From Pegea sp. RAD2-039 (lineage: Eukaryota > Chordata > Thaliacea > Salpida > Salpidae): a stretch of DNA of 64,000 nt. Shown one piece after another: positions 47,831 to 59,060 of the stretch. The stretch covers positions 62,001 to 126,000 of the forward strand of contig JAQGEQ010000186.1 in assembly GCA_034620365.1 (NCBI GenBank), given 5' to 3'. The translations under genes were made by a program, and so were the position numbers. The notes below the pieces were generated by a model. That model was not told the DNA's origin. It made no database searches and worked only from the letters and a program-made list of their open reading frames with translations. Each line of letters starts with the position of its first letter. The first letter of the stretch is position 1.

Positions 47831-48500
47831 GCTTGTTTTGATGAAGTCGGCTTGTCAGAATTGTTCTGTATATTCGATCGTAAGGTCTTGGTACTTTTAT
47901 TTGGATCCACTATAGTTTATACTTTCATGGAAGATTTTTAGTGTAACCAAGCCAAAACTATAAAACGATTTCTCATCGTTTATGAGAATAACTTATCACA
48001 AGTAATATACAAATCACTTACTAAATCAATAAATAAAAATAATTTTATCATAACTTTTAGACAATTTTCAATAAAATATTTTATTAAAATTATCTTATTT
48101 AAATAGAATTCAATATTAGAAATATCTATTTGATTCAATAAATGCGAAAGAGGGTGCCTGAAGAGAGCACCTCTAGCTAACACACATTCTCACAAATAAC
48201 ATTTATTGAGTTAGAAATATAGAAATCAAAAGATGTAGCACATGGTATTTCGATAGCCCTCAAAGCATATAACAGTGAACAATTACGTAGAATTATAGTA
48301 GTATTTAAAAAAAGGGAGAAATTCATAGTTTAGAAATGTAATGTTGGCATTATTAAAACGGTTTAATTTCTGCTTGAACAACGCGAGTGATTTTGATATG
48401 GTAATGGCTGATGACAGCTGGTTTCATGTACTAACTGTGCGATATGAGAAACAATTTGCTCTGACTAACGTACCAGGTGATATGGGCTTATATTATTATA
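47831..48500. other. Spacer with an inverted copy of the AGAGGTGCTCT repeat
   Basis: 48125-48315 is a minus-strand copy of the dispersed family. The remainder has no exon. The left flank of the pogo-like transposon ends at 48500. Confidence 0.6.
48125..48315 (-). repeat. AGAGGTGCTCT-family dispersed repeat
   Basis: The reverse complement carries TGTTCACTGTTATATGCTTT, GCTAGAGGTGCTCTCTTCAG and CACCCTCTTTCGCATTTATT in the family order. Confidence 0.85.
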
Positions 48501-49632
48501 TAGTACATCCTCGCTAATTCGGTCATGTTGGGCAAGCTCTTTTTATAATTATGGCCGGATTAGCCTTTGGTCGGATAAGAACAAAAAATCGTTTTTCAAA
48601 CAATCTACCTTGTTTATACTATGCAATGCATATAAAAAAACGCACACTAAATTTTCCGTTAATTTATTTTTATTTTTTTTTCAACGAACCAAACAATTAA
48701 AACAAACAAAAAATAAACGAAACAAAACTTTGATGGAGTTTAAAATCAATTTAATGAAAACAAATCATACCGCAAACAATTTAATTTATACCAGAACTCT
48801 TGCTGAAAAAGGAAAGAATGGAGGTTTGTTTGATAGTGCTTTCTCGTTTCTTAGCAGAAAACTCACGGAATTGGACAATTTGTGACACACTTTCTAGTGT
48901 GGCTTCTGGTTGACAACAATAGTAGGGTAATTAATCATCCATTTTCTGCATGGCTTCACCGTGAGACGATGGAGACTTTGATGATTGTGGAACATCCTTT
49001 TCTTCTTCAACCTCCTCATCCGCCTCTTTTTCGTTATCTCCAGAAATCAGTTCAACAATCTCTTGCTCGTCCATGAGCTCATATCCAGGACCATCGCAAC
49101 TCATCCAGTTTTGGATATCATTGTCTGTAAATGCGATATTCATCCTCAAAAATTGCTGGATAAACTCGCTGTTTGTAGTTTCTTCCGAAGGTTCACTGTT
49201 TTGCATGGAAGAGCTTGGTAATGGCATCAATTTTTTCAATGAGTTTCTTATAGCAGTTGATGTTACCGTATCCAAAGCGGATTATCGACAACTTTCAAAT
49301 TTTCATGTCCTGTATGGTGAAGGTTGACTGCGATACAAGATCTCTCAGAATCGACTTTCTATGAACTTGTTGATAAACCTTTTGATAGATTCGAGCTTCA
49401 TCCATTGGTTGTATGAGTACAGTAACATTTGGATCAGAAACTTGGCAGTGATTTCGTCATCAGCTGATTTTTAATAAGTGACAAATAAGTAATATTTTAT
49501 AAGTGTGACATAAGCGTAAAAAGGAATTTATTGTCAGCTTTCCAGTGAGATCATTCAGGAAAACATTGATTTTAGCTGAGTTATTTAAATCTACTTCTCG
49601 ACTGAAACCGGCCGGATTAGCGAGGTGCACTG
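48501..49632 (-). mobile_element. pogo/Tigger-like DNA transposon, internally deleted
   Basis: Terminal inverted repeats match: left TAGTACATCCTCGCTAATTC, right (reverse complement) CAGTGCACCTCGCTAATCCG, each flanked by TA as the target duplication (48499-48500 and 49633-49634). CCTCGCTAAT is characteristic of pogo/Tigger termini. Inside, 49275-48931 (-) encodes the acidic C-terminus of a Tigger-type transposase (NSEPSEETTNSEFIQQF, DNDIQNWMSCDGPGYEL). At 1.13 kb it lacks most of the transposase and is non-autonomous. Confidence 0.85.
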
Positions 49633-50490
49633 TATTATTATTTTTATATCAGCGGAGGACTTTAGGACAGGTTTACGAGGTGCTAGTAGCTTAGGACAAG
49701 GCTTATATGCTGGATGATGTAACGGGTGATGTTGTTGACCTCTCATAACATCATCTTCATCTCTATGTATTGGATCAGCGGATAACATGGAACCATTCCG
49801 ATCAACAGGTGGAAACAACTTGACCATCCCTCCTGATTGACAAGCTGAGTGGTGATGAAACGAAGGTTGGTGTCGATGTCGATATTTACGACCATCCTGA
49901 TATGATGAATGTGACCATTGATATTTTGAAGGTAAATAGAAAGATGAGTTTTGTGTTGATGATGCTGTAGTCTTTCGACGACGTCTTTTTGGTGTCTTCA
50001 TCGTAACTACATCTGTTAAATGACCTGTTGAAGCTGCTGCGTAGCGACCACTAGCGGCCGCTACTGCGTATCTTTTACAAGGTACAGTGTCACTGGGTCT
50101 TACAACGCAGTGAGTATTGTTCGAAGATGCAGAAGACGCGCTGAATTCTTTACTTGTGTAGTGAGATTTACCTAATTTGCTGTTCTTACGACGTTCTTGT
50201 ATACTTCGAGGTAATTTGTTGTTGTTTGGTGCTTGTCTTTGAAGCTGTTTTTTATGTTGTTTGCGCATTAAAGTCTGCGCACAACCTCCAAGAGCTAATT
50301 CTTCCGATTTATCTGAACTCATCTCAAAGACATCATCATCTATATGCTTGGAGGTGGTTGGATTGATGAGGTTTGTTGGGAGTTGTTGATAATGTCGATT
50401 GTTTGTTGGGGATTCATCTGTGGGTGGTTGTTTGCTTGTTGGTGTTTGTTGTGGTTTGTTGGTTGGGGTTAGATCTTCTATTGGTTGATT
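49591..50490 (-). CDS. Orphan exon: Ser/Asn/His-rich protein end, stop supplied by the transposon
   Basis: The minus-strand frame is open for about 300 codons with no recognised domain. It is low complexity: TPTNKPQQTPTSKQPPTDE, MSSDKSEELALGGCAQT, basic KTPKRRRRKT, RHRHQPSFHHHS, and KLLAPRKPVLKSSADIKII. The frame ends inside the terminal repeat of the pogo-like element (QCTSLIRPVSVEK then stop). A plausible acceptor (AACATCCAG) precedes 50490, so this may be a last exon; the first in-frame ATG is near 50315. No upstream exon is visible before FUT8-B, so the gene may have been cut by the rearrangement. Function unknown. Confidence 0.5.
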   Translation of the reverse strand, partial: NQPIEDLTPTNKPQQTPTSKQPPTDESPTNNRHYQQLPTNLINPTTSKHIDDDVFEMSSDKSEELALGGCAQTLMRKQHKKQLQRQAPNNNKLPRSIQERRKNSKLGKSHYTSKEFSASSASSNNTHCVVRPSDTVPCKRYAVAAASGRYAAASTGHLTDVVTMKTPKRRRRKTTASSTQNSSFYLPSKYQWSHSSYQDGRKYRHRHQPSFHHHSACQSGGMVKLFPPVDRNGSMLSADPIHRDEDDVMRGQQHHPLHHPAYKPCPKLLAPRKPVLKSSADIKIIIQCTSLIRPVSVEK

Positions 50491-50592
50491 GCTGGATGTT
50501 AGAACAACATTGTGTAGATGAAAGAAAATATATTTACAAAAAAGTTGAAGAGTAGAACATAATATTGCCACAAGTGATTCTTTTTCACTTTT

Positions 50593-50705
50593 TTATATTA
50601 TTAACATTCGATGTAATTGTTCACTGTTATATGCTTTGAGGACTACTGAAATGTCATGTGTTACATCTTTTGCTTTCTATATTTCTAACTTAATAGATGT
50701 CATTG
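50593..50705 (+). repeat. AGAGGTGCTCT-family dispersed repeat, 5' part
   Basis: It begins TATTATTAACATTCGATGTA and is almost identical to the copy at 45080, but stops after CTTAATAGATGTCATT, losing the AGAGGTGCTCT end. The 15-bp flank GATTC-TTTTCAC before it is also shared with the 45080 copy. Confidence 0.8.
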
Positions 50706-51194
50706 GAAGTATTTTACTGATTTTTGAAGTATATAGTTAAAGGAATTATTTATTTTTAAATAAGTTTCAGCTTATAATTTTCTAATTAAAATTTAAAACC
50801 AGTTTTAAACAAGTTTATAATATTAATTAGTGAGATTGTTTATGATTATTACCGATTATTAATACATTTTGTGATTTGCTATGAAAGTACAAATGCAAAA
50901 TCATTTTGTAATTTCGATTAAGAAGTAGGTATTCTAAATTCTAACTGACAATCAGATATTTATTTTCAAAATTCTTTGCTTTGCGCAAAACCTTTTAACA
51001 TTTTTTTTATTGTTTTTGATGCGTAGTTAAGATGATCAATTACTATGCTCAGTGAAAAAGTTAAAGAAAAAAAGTTGCTGTGGTTGTCTCAAAATTTTGA
51101 AATGCTACATTTTTCATACATACAAAATCAAACGATTTGGCTGAGACTTTATTCAGACGCCTATTCACTGACGATTAAGATTTGAATATAAGCT
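50706..51194. other. FUT8-B upstream region
   Basis: AT-rich, no exon. From about 51120 it is weakly similar to the inverse of 44223-44300 (TTCAGACGC, GATTAAGATTTGAATATAAG), marking the inner end of the inverted duplication and probably the promoter. Confidence 0.5.
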
Positions 51195-54100
51195 ATGAAA
51201 TCTTTTCAAAATCGAAAAAAAGTTTTTTCAAAAATAACTCATTACTTTAAAAGATTACTTTTTTTATTGATATTTATTTGTTTTATAATTCTCTACTGTT
51301 TATCAGCGAAGTTTCTACAACCAAGGTAATATATTTTGTTTATTTATTTATATGTATTCATATCTATATCGTCAAATTGTTTTTTTACAGGTGTTTAAAG
51401 TTTGAATCAAGTAATTCGTTGATTGAACAATTAAAAGTTCCTTTATCAACTTCACCAAGTTTTTCATACAAAGGTATTCATCGAATCAAACAAGAGCTTC
51501 TATATCTTTTTGAATTTATCAATGAAGATGAAAGTTTATCTCACAATGAGAACTTGAAGAAGGAATTGTTACAACGACAAACGTAATTATTCTAATTCAG
51601 TATAAAAAAGTTTGAAAATATAATTACATTAAAAGCAATTTAAAGTGTAATGATTAGACTTATATATTTAAAAAAGATACTTTATATTAAGATTTTTTAA
51701 GCTAATATTATTTTTTAGATCTTTAGCATCAATCACAAATAACTTAACTGATGAGTTCAACTTAAAAGCAGAGGCTGAAGCTAAATTCTTACAGCTTTTT
51801 GCGCAGCAAGTAATCAACAGAAATCAAGTTGGTAACTTGATATCAAACTTTAAATTAAATTTAAACTTTCATTGAGATAACTTTTGACTATCTGTCGTTT
51901 AATCTTAATCATTTGGTGTTTCTACTTCAGTTAAAGTTTTTTCTAACATCTTTAAAAGGAACCTAAAGAAAGTTGTGACAGTCGAAGGAAACTGATACTT
52001 CGTAATATCGGTTATTGTGGGATTGGATGTATTGTCCATCATCTAGCAAAATGTTTTCTGATTGCATTAGGAACAAATCGAACATTTTTGATCGAAGAGT
52101 CTTCAATTCCTGAATATTTTCAAAAAGTCTTTCACGATGGTTCATTATTTCAACCAATCAGCAGAAAGTGTTCATCTTTTGATACAAGATCAATTAAAGG
52201 TCCTGAATGGGAAGGTAACAGTTTTTATATAAAATTCAGGAGTTTAAAGATAAATAACTAATCTTCATTTCGAATGATTCAGAGTTTTTTATTTCGATTT
52301 TTTAACTTATTTTTTCTTATTTAATATGTCAGGATCATTTAGTGGTGAGGATGGTTATGAAAAGACGAAAGATCGAGACGCATTTTGCTCAATTAATGGT
52401 CAAGAATTCTATCGCTCAACACTTTTTTCTTATCACACAATCCCAGAACCCTTTAAAGAATCGTTGGAGCGTTTCCATGGTAACCCAGCAGCATGGTGGA
52501 GCGGACAAGTCCTTATTTACTTGCTTCGTCTTCAACCAGAAACTCTCAAATCTGTTGAAGATTTTCGGCAAAGTTTAAACTTTTCACATCCAATTGTTGG
52601 GTGAGAATAATCTAACTTCAAATTTTCACATTTGCAGCCGACTAACAAATATTTGTTTCTATAAAACCAAATATTTTGGTTACTGATTGATAAACCCTTC
52701 AATAAAACATGAAGATCTGTTCGTTCCTCATCAGAAACATTAAACGTGTCATATGGCTTGTCTTTGTTCTAAAATAATTGTTTAAAAAACAGCAACTTAA
52801 TTTCAGTTAAATGTTTAATACATTTGTTCCTTGAAATACAGATTTGAAATAATCTTCCTAACCACAATTGATTTTCTCATAAAATTCAATAATAAACCAT
52901 CGACATGAATTTTTCCTTTTTTTTTTTAATATTATCATAATCCTATGTAATGGTTCACTGTTATATGTTTTGAGCACTACTGAAATGTCATGTGTTACAT
53001 CTACTACTTTCTATATTTCTAACTTAATAGATATTATTTGTGAGAATGTGTGTTAGCGGGAGGTGCTCTCTTCAGGTACCCTCCTTCGCATTTATTATAA
53101 TAAATAAAGGTTTTAAGATTATATTTCAATTAACAAAAAACTTTAATTTTATAGAATTCATGTCAGACGTACTGACAAAATAAGTGAACAAAATGTTCAA
53201 CATCAATTAGAAAACTACATGATGTTTGCTGAAGAATATTTTCGAACTTTAGAATGGAAAGAATCCAGAAAACAACTGAAACCTGTAACAGTTCAACGTC
53301 GTGTTTATCTTGCTACTGATGAGCCTGCTGTTGCTGTAGAATTTCGTGAAAAGTAAATCAATTTATATTTAGAAATAAATTATATTTCCTGTCTAGCAAC
53401 ATTTTGTTTATTAGATAATAAATATTGAGAAAATAGGTTTTATTCTAAAGATTTGTGAAGTACAAAACGTTTTAATTTTACTAGAATTTTTTTTAAATTT
53501 GTGTCATTTAGAAATGAGAAAAACAGATTTTTCTATAAATCTTTTATTACTGCAACCCTTGCTGTTAATTGAAGATTGATAATTTTGAAAATGTGATACT
53601 AAAACAAGATAAAATTCTTGACCATACATTAAAGTAAAAATCAAATAACATTATAAACCAACATATCTAGTTTATAAAACATTTGTTGCAATCTACAAAT
53701 TAAATTTATTTGGAAAATTGTGATTTTAGTTGAATGTTTTTAAAGGTATCCAAATTATCAACTTATACATGATGAAAACGTAACAGAAGAAGCCACCATG
53801 AAAAATCGCAAACACGTTGGACCTGAAGGAATTGTGAAAGATATTTTCACATTAATTGAATGTGATTATCTTGTATTGGGATATGAATCTAATGTTAGTT
53901 TGTTGTCATCAGGAAAGAAAAAATATGTAAATTCCACTAATTTTTATAGATAGGTCGATTAGTGTATCCTCTGTTTCAAACAAAACATGTGGATGCGAGT
54001 GAAAAAGTTGTAGGACTTGGCTGGCCATATCATCACCTGGCTGACTACCAAACATATCACATTGCAGTTGCAAATCATACTGGAAAAGACGGAGAGTTAT

Positions 54101-54258
54101 CTTTTATAGTTGGTGATGGTATTAATCGAGAAGTAAGGGCACCTTGGAAACGTGGTTACTGGACTGGAGCAAACAGACGTACTAAGGAGAGAGGAATTTA
54201 TCCAGCTTTTAAAGTTATTCTTCATCAGTTTACTTCTCCTTATAACTTTGATGATTAG
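51195..54258 (+). CDS. FUT8: Alpha-(1,6)-fucosyltransferase, FUT8-like, copy B, 534 aa
   Basis: Eight exons: 51195-51325, 51391-51582, 51719-51831, 51969-52214, 52333-52600, 53155-53352, 53746-53893, 53950-54258. Phases close to 534 aa plus TAG. The architecture is as in copy A: signal anchor (RLLFLLIFICFIILYCLSA), coiled stem with NNLTDEFNLKAEAEAKF, catalytic domain with HVRRTDK and LIECDYLVLGYESNIGRLVY, and an SH3-like C-terminus. Exons 2 and 8 are almost identical to copy A at the protein level; exon 5 has a cluster of changes (CSINGQEFYRSTL versus CTIAGHGLYRSTI). Both copies look functional. They lie head-to-head with separate promoters, so different expression is possible. Confidence 0.95.
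52915..53105 (+). repeat. AGAGGTGCTCT-family dispersed repeat in FUT8-B intron 5
   Basis: Ortholog of the copy in FUT8-A intron 5 (41838-42025), carrying GCGGGAGGTGCTCTCTTCAG and GTACCCTCCTTCGCATTTAT. Confidence 0.85.
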
Positions 54259-56236
54259 GGATTGATTCATAATTTTAGAGAAAAATATGGGCAGTCTTAG
54301 TTTTCAAGTATTACTATTTCATTAAAACTTCACTGTAAACGATTATATTTTATTGTTTATTATATACTCCAGATTAATATTTTATGGAAAGGATATTTAG
54401 AATTTAAGAATTGAATTTCTACTTTCTTCTTGTTTCTTTACTTTAAAAAAGATATATTATTTTTAATATGTTAGTTACTTTTAATTTGGCAAAATACTAT
54501 TTATAATTTATTTTAACTTATTTATAGTTTGTTACTTATTTATTTCTAATTTTTATTATAAGCTAGAACTTATTCCTATTATACAAATTTAGAGAAATGA
54601 AAATATAATCTTGTTCACAAACAAATTATTATTTATGATCATTTCATTTTTCCAAACCAAATTTTATAATTTAAAAATTGTTTTGGGCGTAATTTTTTCT
54701 GAAGCCAATTTTTCAGGTCTTCTTCGTAAATATAAAATTCTTCTAAAATGAAAAAAAATTGGAATAAAATCAAAAAGTTTTGTAAATACAAAATGAAAAA
54801 ATGCTTTTTAGAAGAGTTAGGATGAATTGAATTAATTTCAAATTTTAAATATTGGAAAACCAACAAACTCTTCGATAATATTATTGTTGTGTGAGAGTTT
54901 GCTTTTATTTATTTTGTAGTTTTTTAAATTTTTAAACTGACTGAGTTCAAAGATTGTATTAATAAAGTATAAAAATCTATTTATTTAAGTTTTTCTTTGT
55001 ATCATTTATTGTTAAATTTTAAAAGTTGGTCTTTTTTTTTGTTCAAAGCTTCGGGTGTTGACAAATTGCTAAACCTCTGTTTGGTTTAGCTAAAGTTAGA
55101 TTTAACATTTCAACACATCAAGAATAAATCAAGATGAATGAATGAATATAAAATAAAAGCATCACTCAAGTCGAATTTATTAAATATTTTATTCATAACG
55201 TTTGAGCCTTAAATTTCAAAAGTTACAATTTCTAAAAAACTAAGTTTAAAAATAAATATTTCATGTTTTTTGAGGTAAAACTAAATTAAAGATTATTTGA
55301 TTACACCATTATCACAAGTTTTTTTTTCTCTTCTATTAAAAGTAAATTGGTTAAAAAATCATTAGTTTCATTTTCTGTTTAATTAAACTTTTACTTTGTC
55401 TCACTAAGCCTAGTGTTTTGGACAATCAAAATATATTATTATTCTTGAAACTGCAATTGATTTTAGTATTATAGATTAAGAGATCGGGTAGTTTTAAAAT
55501 ACTACTTTGTGAACATTGAGGTAAATATTCAGGAAGTTCAATTAACTTCTTTTTATTTGTATTTATTTCATTATTAATTTTGACTAAAGTTGTTATTTAG
55601 TTATTACTTTAAAGTTATGTATCATTTCAATTTTTCTAGTTTGTCTATTAACCATTTTCATTGAAATTAGTAAAACTCTTTTTTACTATTTGAAAATGAA
55701 CCAAATCTGCATTGCCATTTGAAGATAGAAGCTTTTAGCATACAAGTTTTATAAATTGATTTAAAAAATTTTTCAATTTGAATAAATTTAATTTTCTTTT
55801 CTACAAAAGCTTTTATGAAAAGTATATGTCAATTACTAGAATCTACTTTCCATTTAATAATGTTCTATTTGAATATAAATTAGTATTATTATATGGTAAT
55901 TGATACAAAATCCCTTAACAAAAAAATTGTTTAAAATTACAATTAATTAACGTCATTTAAAAGATTTAAAAAATTATCAAATCAAGCGATTTTTCAAATG
56001 AATTTTTTAAAAGTTTAAAAATGTTAAAATTAAAGTTAAAAATATTTTTTCAAATATTTTAAATCAGCGCCTAAGTCTCAAACTAATCAGGAGCAATAAA
56101 CCGATGAAGAAGTACTTAAAAGCTGAATAAACTTCTTTTTCTTAGTCTTTGTATCTGTTCCAACCAAATGACGTTTTATTGAGTGATAAATCTTTGTCAT
56201 AAATTATTTATTTAACGCATGGCTGACAGTTACAAA
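54259..56236. other. FUT8 copy B 3' flank, no gene
   Basis: AT-rich non-coding DNA that mirrors 38477-40663. A 75-codon open frame at 54639-54866 (-) is A/T noise. Nothing else was seen. Confidence 0.6.
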
Positions 56237-57560
56237 TTCAGCAGCTCTTATAGCAAACCAAAACCAAGTAATATGAGCAAAGAAATAATTGGAAGGTCTT
56301 GCGTACCACAATTATTATAAAAAGAATATAAGTACTATAGAGGTAATAAAACATAAATTGTTAAACAAAAATTTAATGTCACCAAATAAAAAATTCAAGA
56401 AACTGGCAGTGTTCCATGTTACTTATTAATGAACCTACATGAATTTTGTTTTTTTAACAAAATTTTAAAGAAAGCGATAAATTTTGATGAATTTGGAAAG
56501 TGAATTTTGTAACATTGTTAGTATTAACTGTTAAATAAATTTCACAAAATTGTTTTAAAAGTCAACAAAACAGCAGAACAAAAGTTTTGAAAAGTTTTTT
56601 TGAAATTAGATAATTTTTTCTAAGTAATTTGAAAATATGCAACTATTTACTGACTACAGTATTGAAACCGCTTTTTTCTTAGTTTGTTTATTTGTTCAGC
56701 CATATAACTGTTTATTGAAGTAATTTATATAAAAATTCTGTTTTAAACTTTAAACTACTTTAATTTACTTGTTATGATGTTAAATACAACACTATCTATA
56801 GTTACAATCATATTTTGTCAGTTAATATGAGTTTTATCATTTATATGATTTTAAGCAAGCTTTATATATCTAAAAAAACTTACAGTATCGGTTTTATTCA
56901 AAACTAATAAAATTATAAGTGATGAAAACCTGTCAAAGTTTATTAATTGATTGATAGAATTTTATTTAAACGATATTTAAAATTTAAGAATTTAAGCATC
57001 TTCAAAAATGATGAAAATTTTGACATTAACATTCTATGAATTGTTATATTGTAGACTGCACTGTACCTTGTGTTACATTTTTGTTGTGTTTAGTTTTACC
57101 TTAAATATATATAATCATAATATTTGTGAGATTGTATGATAGCAAGAGGTGTTCTTTTCAGGCACTCTCTTTTACTTTTATTGTATTAAAGGACTAAATA
57201 AATCAAAATGATTTTCTGAAGCCTTCTATTTACAAAAGAGACATTTTGAGTAGAAATAAAATGGCCTTTTACAAATATTCCCAAGAATATTTCAGTCAAT
57301 ATTTCAGTCAATATTTCAAATCCAGTAATGTTGAGAAGTTCTATAAAGTTGGAGTCTTGCCTCATTAAGTGACAAACTAACAATACAACCAATTATCTGA
57401 TTTTGTTAACAAAATTGTTGTTATTAAAAACTATTTGCTAAAAAAGAAAACTTTCAAGCTGAAAAACCATCTGAAAAATTACAAAAAGATAAGAACGACT
57501 TGATTAACAAGTATACGCTTTGCAAATAGAAGATGTATTTCTTCTTTCTCTTAAATCTTT
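56237..57560 (+). mobile_element. Insertion in right arm, composite repeat of unknown class
   Basis: About 1.3 kb is present only in the right arm. It starts with a stretch related to 8700-8800 and contains near its right end (57030-57190) a diverged copy of the AGAGGTGCTCT family (GCAAGAGGTGTTCTTTTCAG, TTTATTGTATTAAA). No transposase or RT frame is visible. Its absence from the left arm dates it after the duplication, or it marks a deletion there. Confidence 0.6.
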
Positions 57561-57747
57561 TAAACTTTTAACAGTCTGTGTCGCTTAAGAAGAACTTTTG
57601 AAAGCTTTGATCGAAAAACTCAGCTTTTTAGAGATCAATAAAATACATATTTGTATTTTTATCAACAAAAGATGTTATTGATGATTTGGAGTTAAATTTT
57701 GAAGATTTATAAGATTCCACTTATACATACGTTGAATAATTTAGAGC

Positions 57748-58021
57748 TCCCTGCTGAATTTTAGCATTTTTTGTAAAACTCCTCGAGTCTCAAAGGTTTA
57801 CTTTTCCTAATTTTCCTTTCAGTAAGAATATTCATTTGTGATTGTTGCAATGGCACTTTTTTGTATAGTGTTATGATCTTTGCATCCCTGCTGAATTTTA
57901 GCATTTTTTGTAAAACTCCTCGAGTCTCAAAGGTTTACTTTTCCTAATTTTCCTTTCAGTAAGAATATTCCTTTGTGATTGTTGTAATGGCACTTTTTTG
58001 TATAGTGTTATGATCTTTGCA
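57748..58021 (+). repeat. 137-bp tandem duplication at the palindrome edge
   Basis: Two head-to-tail copies (57748-57884, 57885-58021) begin TCCCTGCTGAATTTTAGCA and end TTATGATCTTTGCA. They differ at a few bases (TTCATTTG/TTCCTTTG, TTGCAATGG/TTGTAATGG). Homology to the left arm stops within the first copy. Confidence 0.9.
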
Positions 58022-58104
58022 TCGTGCTTGTCTTGTAGAACATCTTCAGAGCATCCTGAAGATCCCACTTTTCACACCAACAACATATGTAGATAAATAA
58101 AAGA

Positions 58105-58180
58105 GCTGATTTGGCTAAACCCAGCTGGCGTCGCAGGAGTTGCCAGAGCCACACTGAGCACAGCGACAATTTCAATGAAT
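58105..58180 (-). mobile_element. SINE-like repeat fragment, copy 3
   Basis: The reverse complement reads TTGTCGCTGTGCTCAGTGTG, then GGCAACTCCTGCGACGCCAG, matching the middle of the SINE at 32695-32750. Only this internal piece is present. Confidence 0.65.
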
Positions 58181-58359
58181 TTCTATCAGACATGAACTAA
58201 CTATTTGTTTTTAACTCTACTAAAGACATTTATTCGCGGCTTACTAATATCGTTAAAGAACCAAGTGAGAAATTTATACCTTTTCATAGAATTAGCAAAT
58301 ATCTAAAAACTTTTTATACAAGCAAACTAAAGTAGGCCAACTTAGAAAAATATTATCAT

Positions 58360-59060
58360 TACTCTTGTTCACAAAAAGGATCCCAGAAACACCGCATTTA
58401 ATTACAGACCAGTTTTGATGACTTCAATTATCTACAGAACATATCATTCACAATCATATGGATATTTATTCAATGGAGCACCATCTTAGAATTGATCTAC
58501 AGCATAACTCTGTAAACGTGAGATCTTCCTTGACTCAATATCTCTTTTTTCTTAGTGAGTTTACACCCAATTATGAAAGTAATACTCCTTGTGACATCAT
58601 ATATCTCGGTTTTGCTAAAGCGTTTGATTCTGTCCAACACAGCAAACTAGTTCTTGTTTTACATAAGTTAAAAATCAACAGCTTTATCTTACAGTGGATT
58701 GAAGATTACTTATCAGGTAGAACCCAACAAACTCGTGTAGAAAGATCTGTATCTACTTCTAGTCAAATCACTAGTGGTGTTCCTCAGGGTTCTGTCCTAG
58801 GTCCCCTTCTCTTTTTAATTTTCATTGAAGACCTCATCAGAAGATTAGTAACAGTAGATGATGTCAGAGTGTTTGTGTATGCAGATGATATCAATCTATT
58901 ATCTTGTAATCCTTCAAAACTTCAAACTGCACTACATACTGTAGAAAACTGGTCTACGAATTGGCAGCTCAGAATCCAGCCCACAAAATTGAAGCTTTCA
59001 ATTTTTTTCTTGCCAACTAGTTGCAAATTTACTGAATCAATAGATTTATTACCCTAGAAA
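58360..59060 (+). pseudogene. LINE reverse transcriptase, 5'-truncated and frameshifted
   Basis: Non-LTR RT blocks in order: RNTAFNYRPVLMTSI (58380-58430), a frameshift near 58435, CDIIYLGFAKAFDSVQHSKL (RT motif A, the two catalytic-site Asp context degraded to Gly), SGVPQGSVLGPLLFLIF (motif B), VFVYADDINLLSC (motif C YADD intact), and NWSTNWQLRIQPTKLK. Best fit is the Jockey/CR1/I group. It continues from 58458 to a stop at 59057 without the rest of ORF2. Confidence 0.85.

Larger units (their letters stand above)
51120..57803 (+). repeat. Right arm of large inverted duplication (FUT8 palindrome)
   Basis: It mirrors 38218-44300. It contains an extra insertion at about 56237-57560 not present in the left arm; either side (GGCTGACAGTTACAAATT before, TCTTTTAAACTTTTAACAGT after) is contiguous in the left arm near 38465-38485. 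The outer edge falls inside a 137-bp tandem duplication. Confidence 0.92.

Noticed and set aside
48610-49327. Plus-strand open frames within the pogo-like element
   Set aside because: The minus-strand transposase C-terminus and the terminal repeats explain this stretch; the plus frames are shadows.
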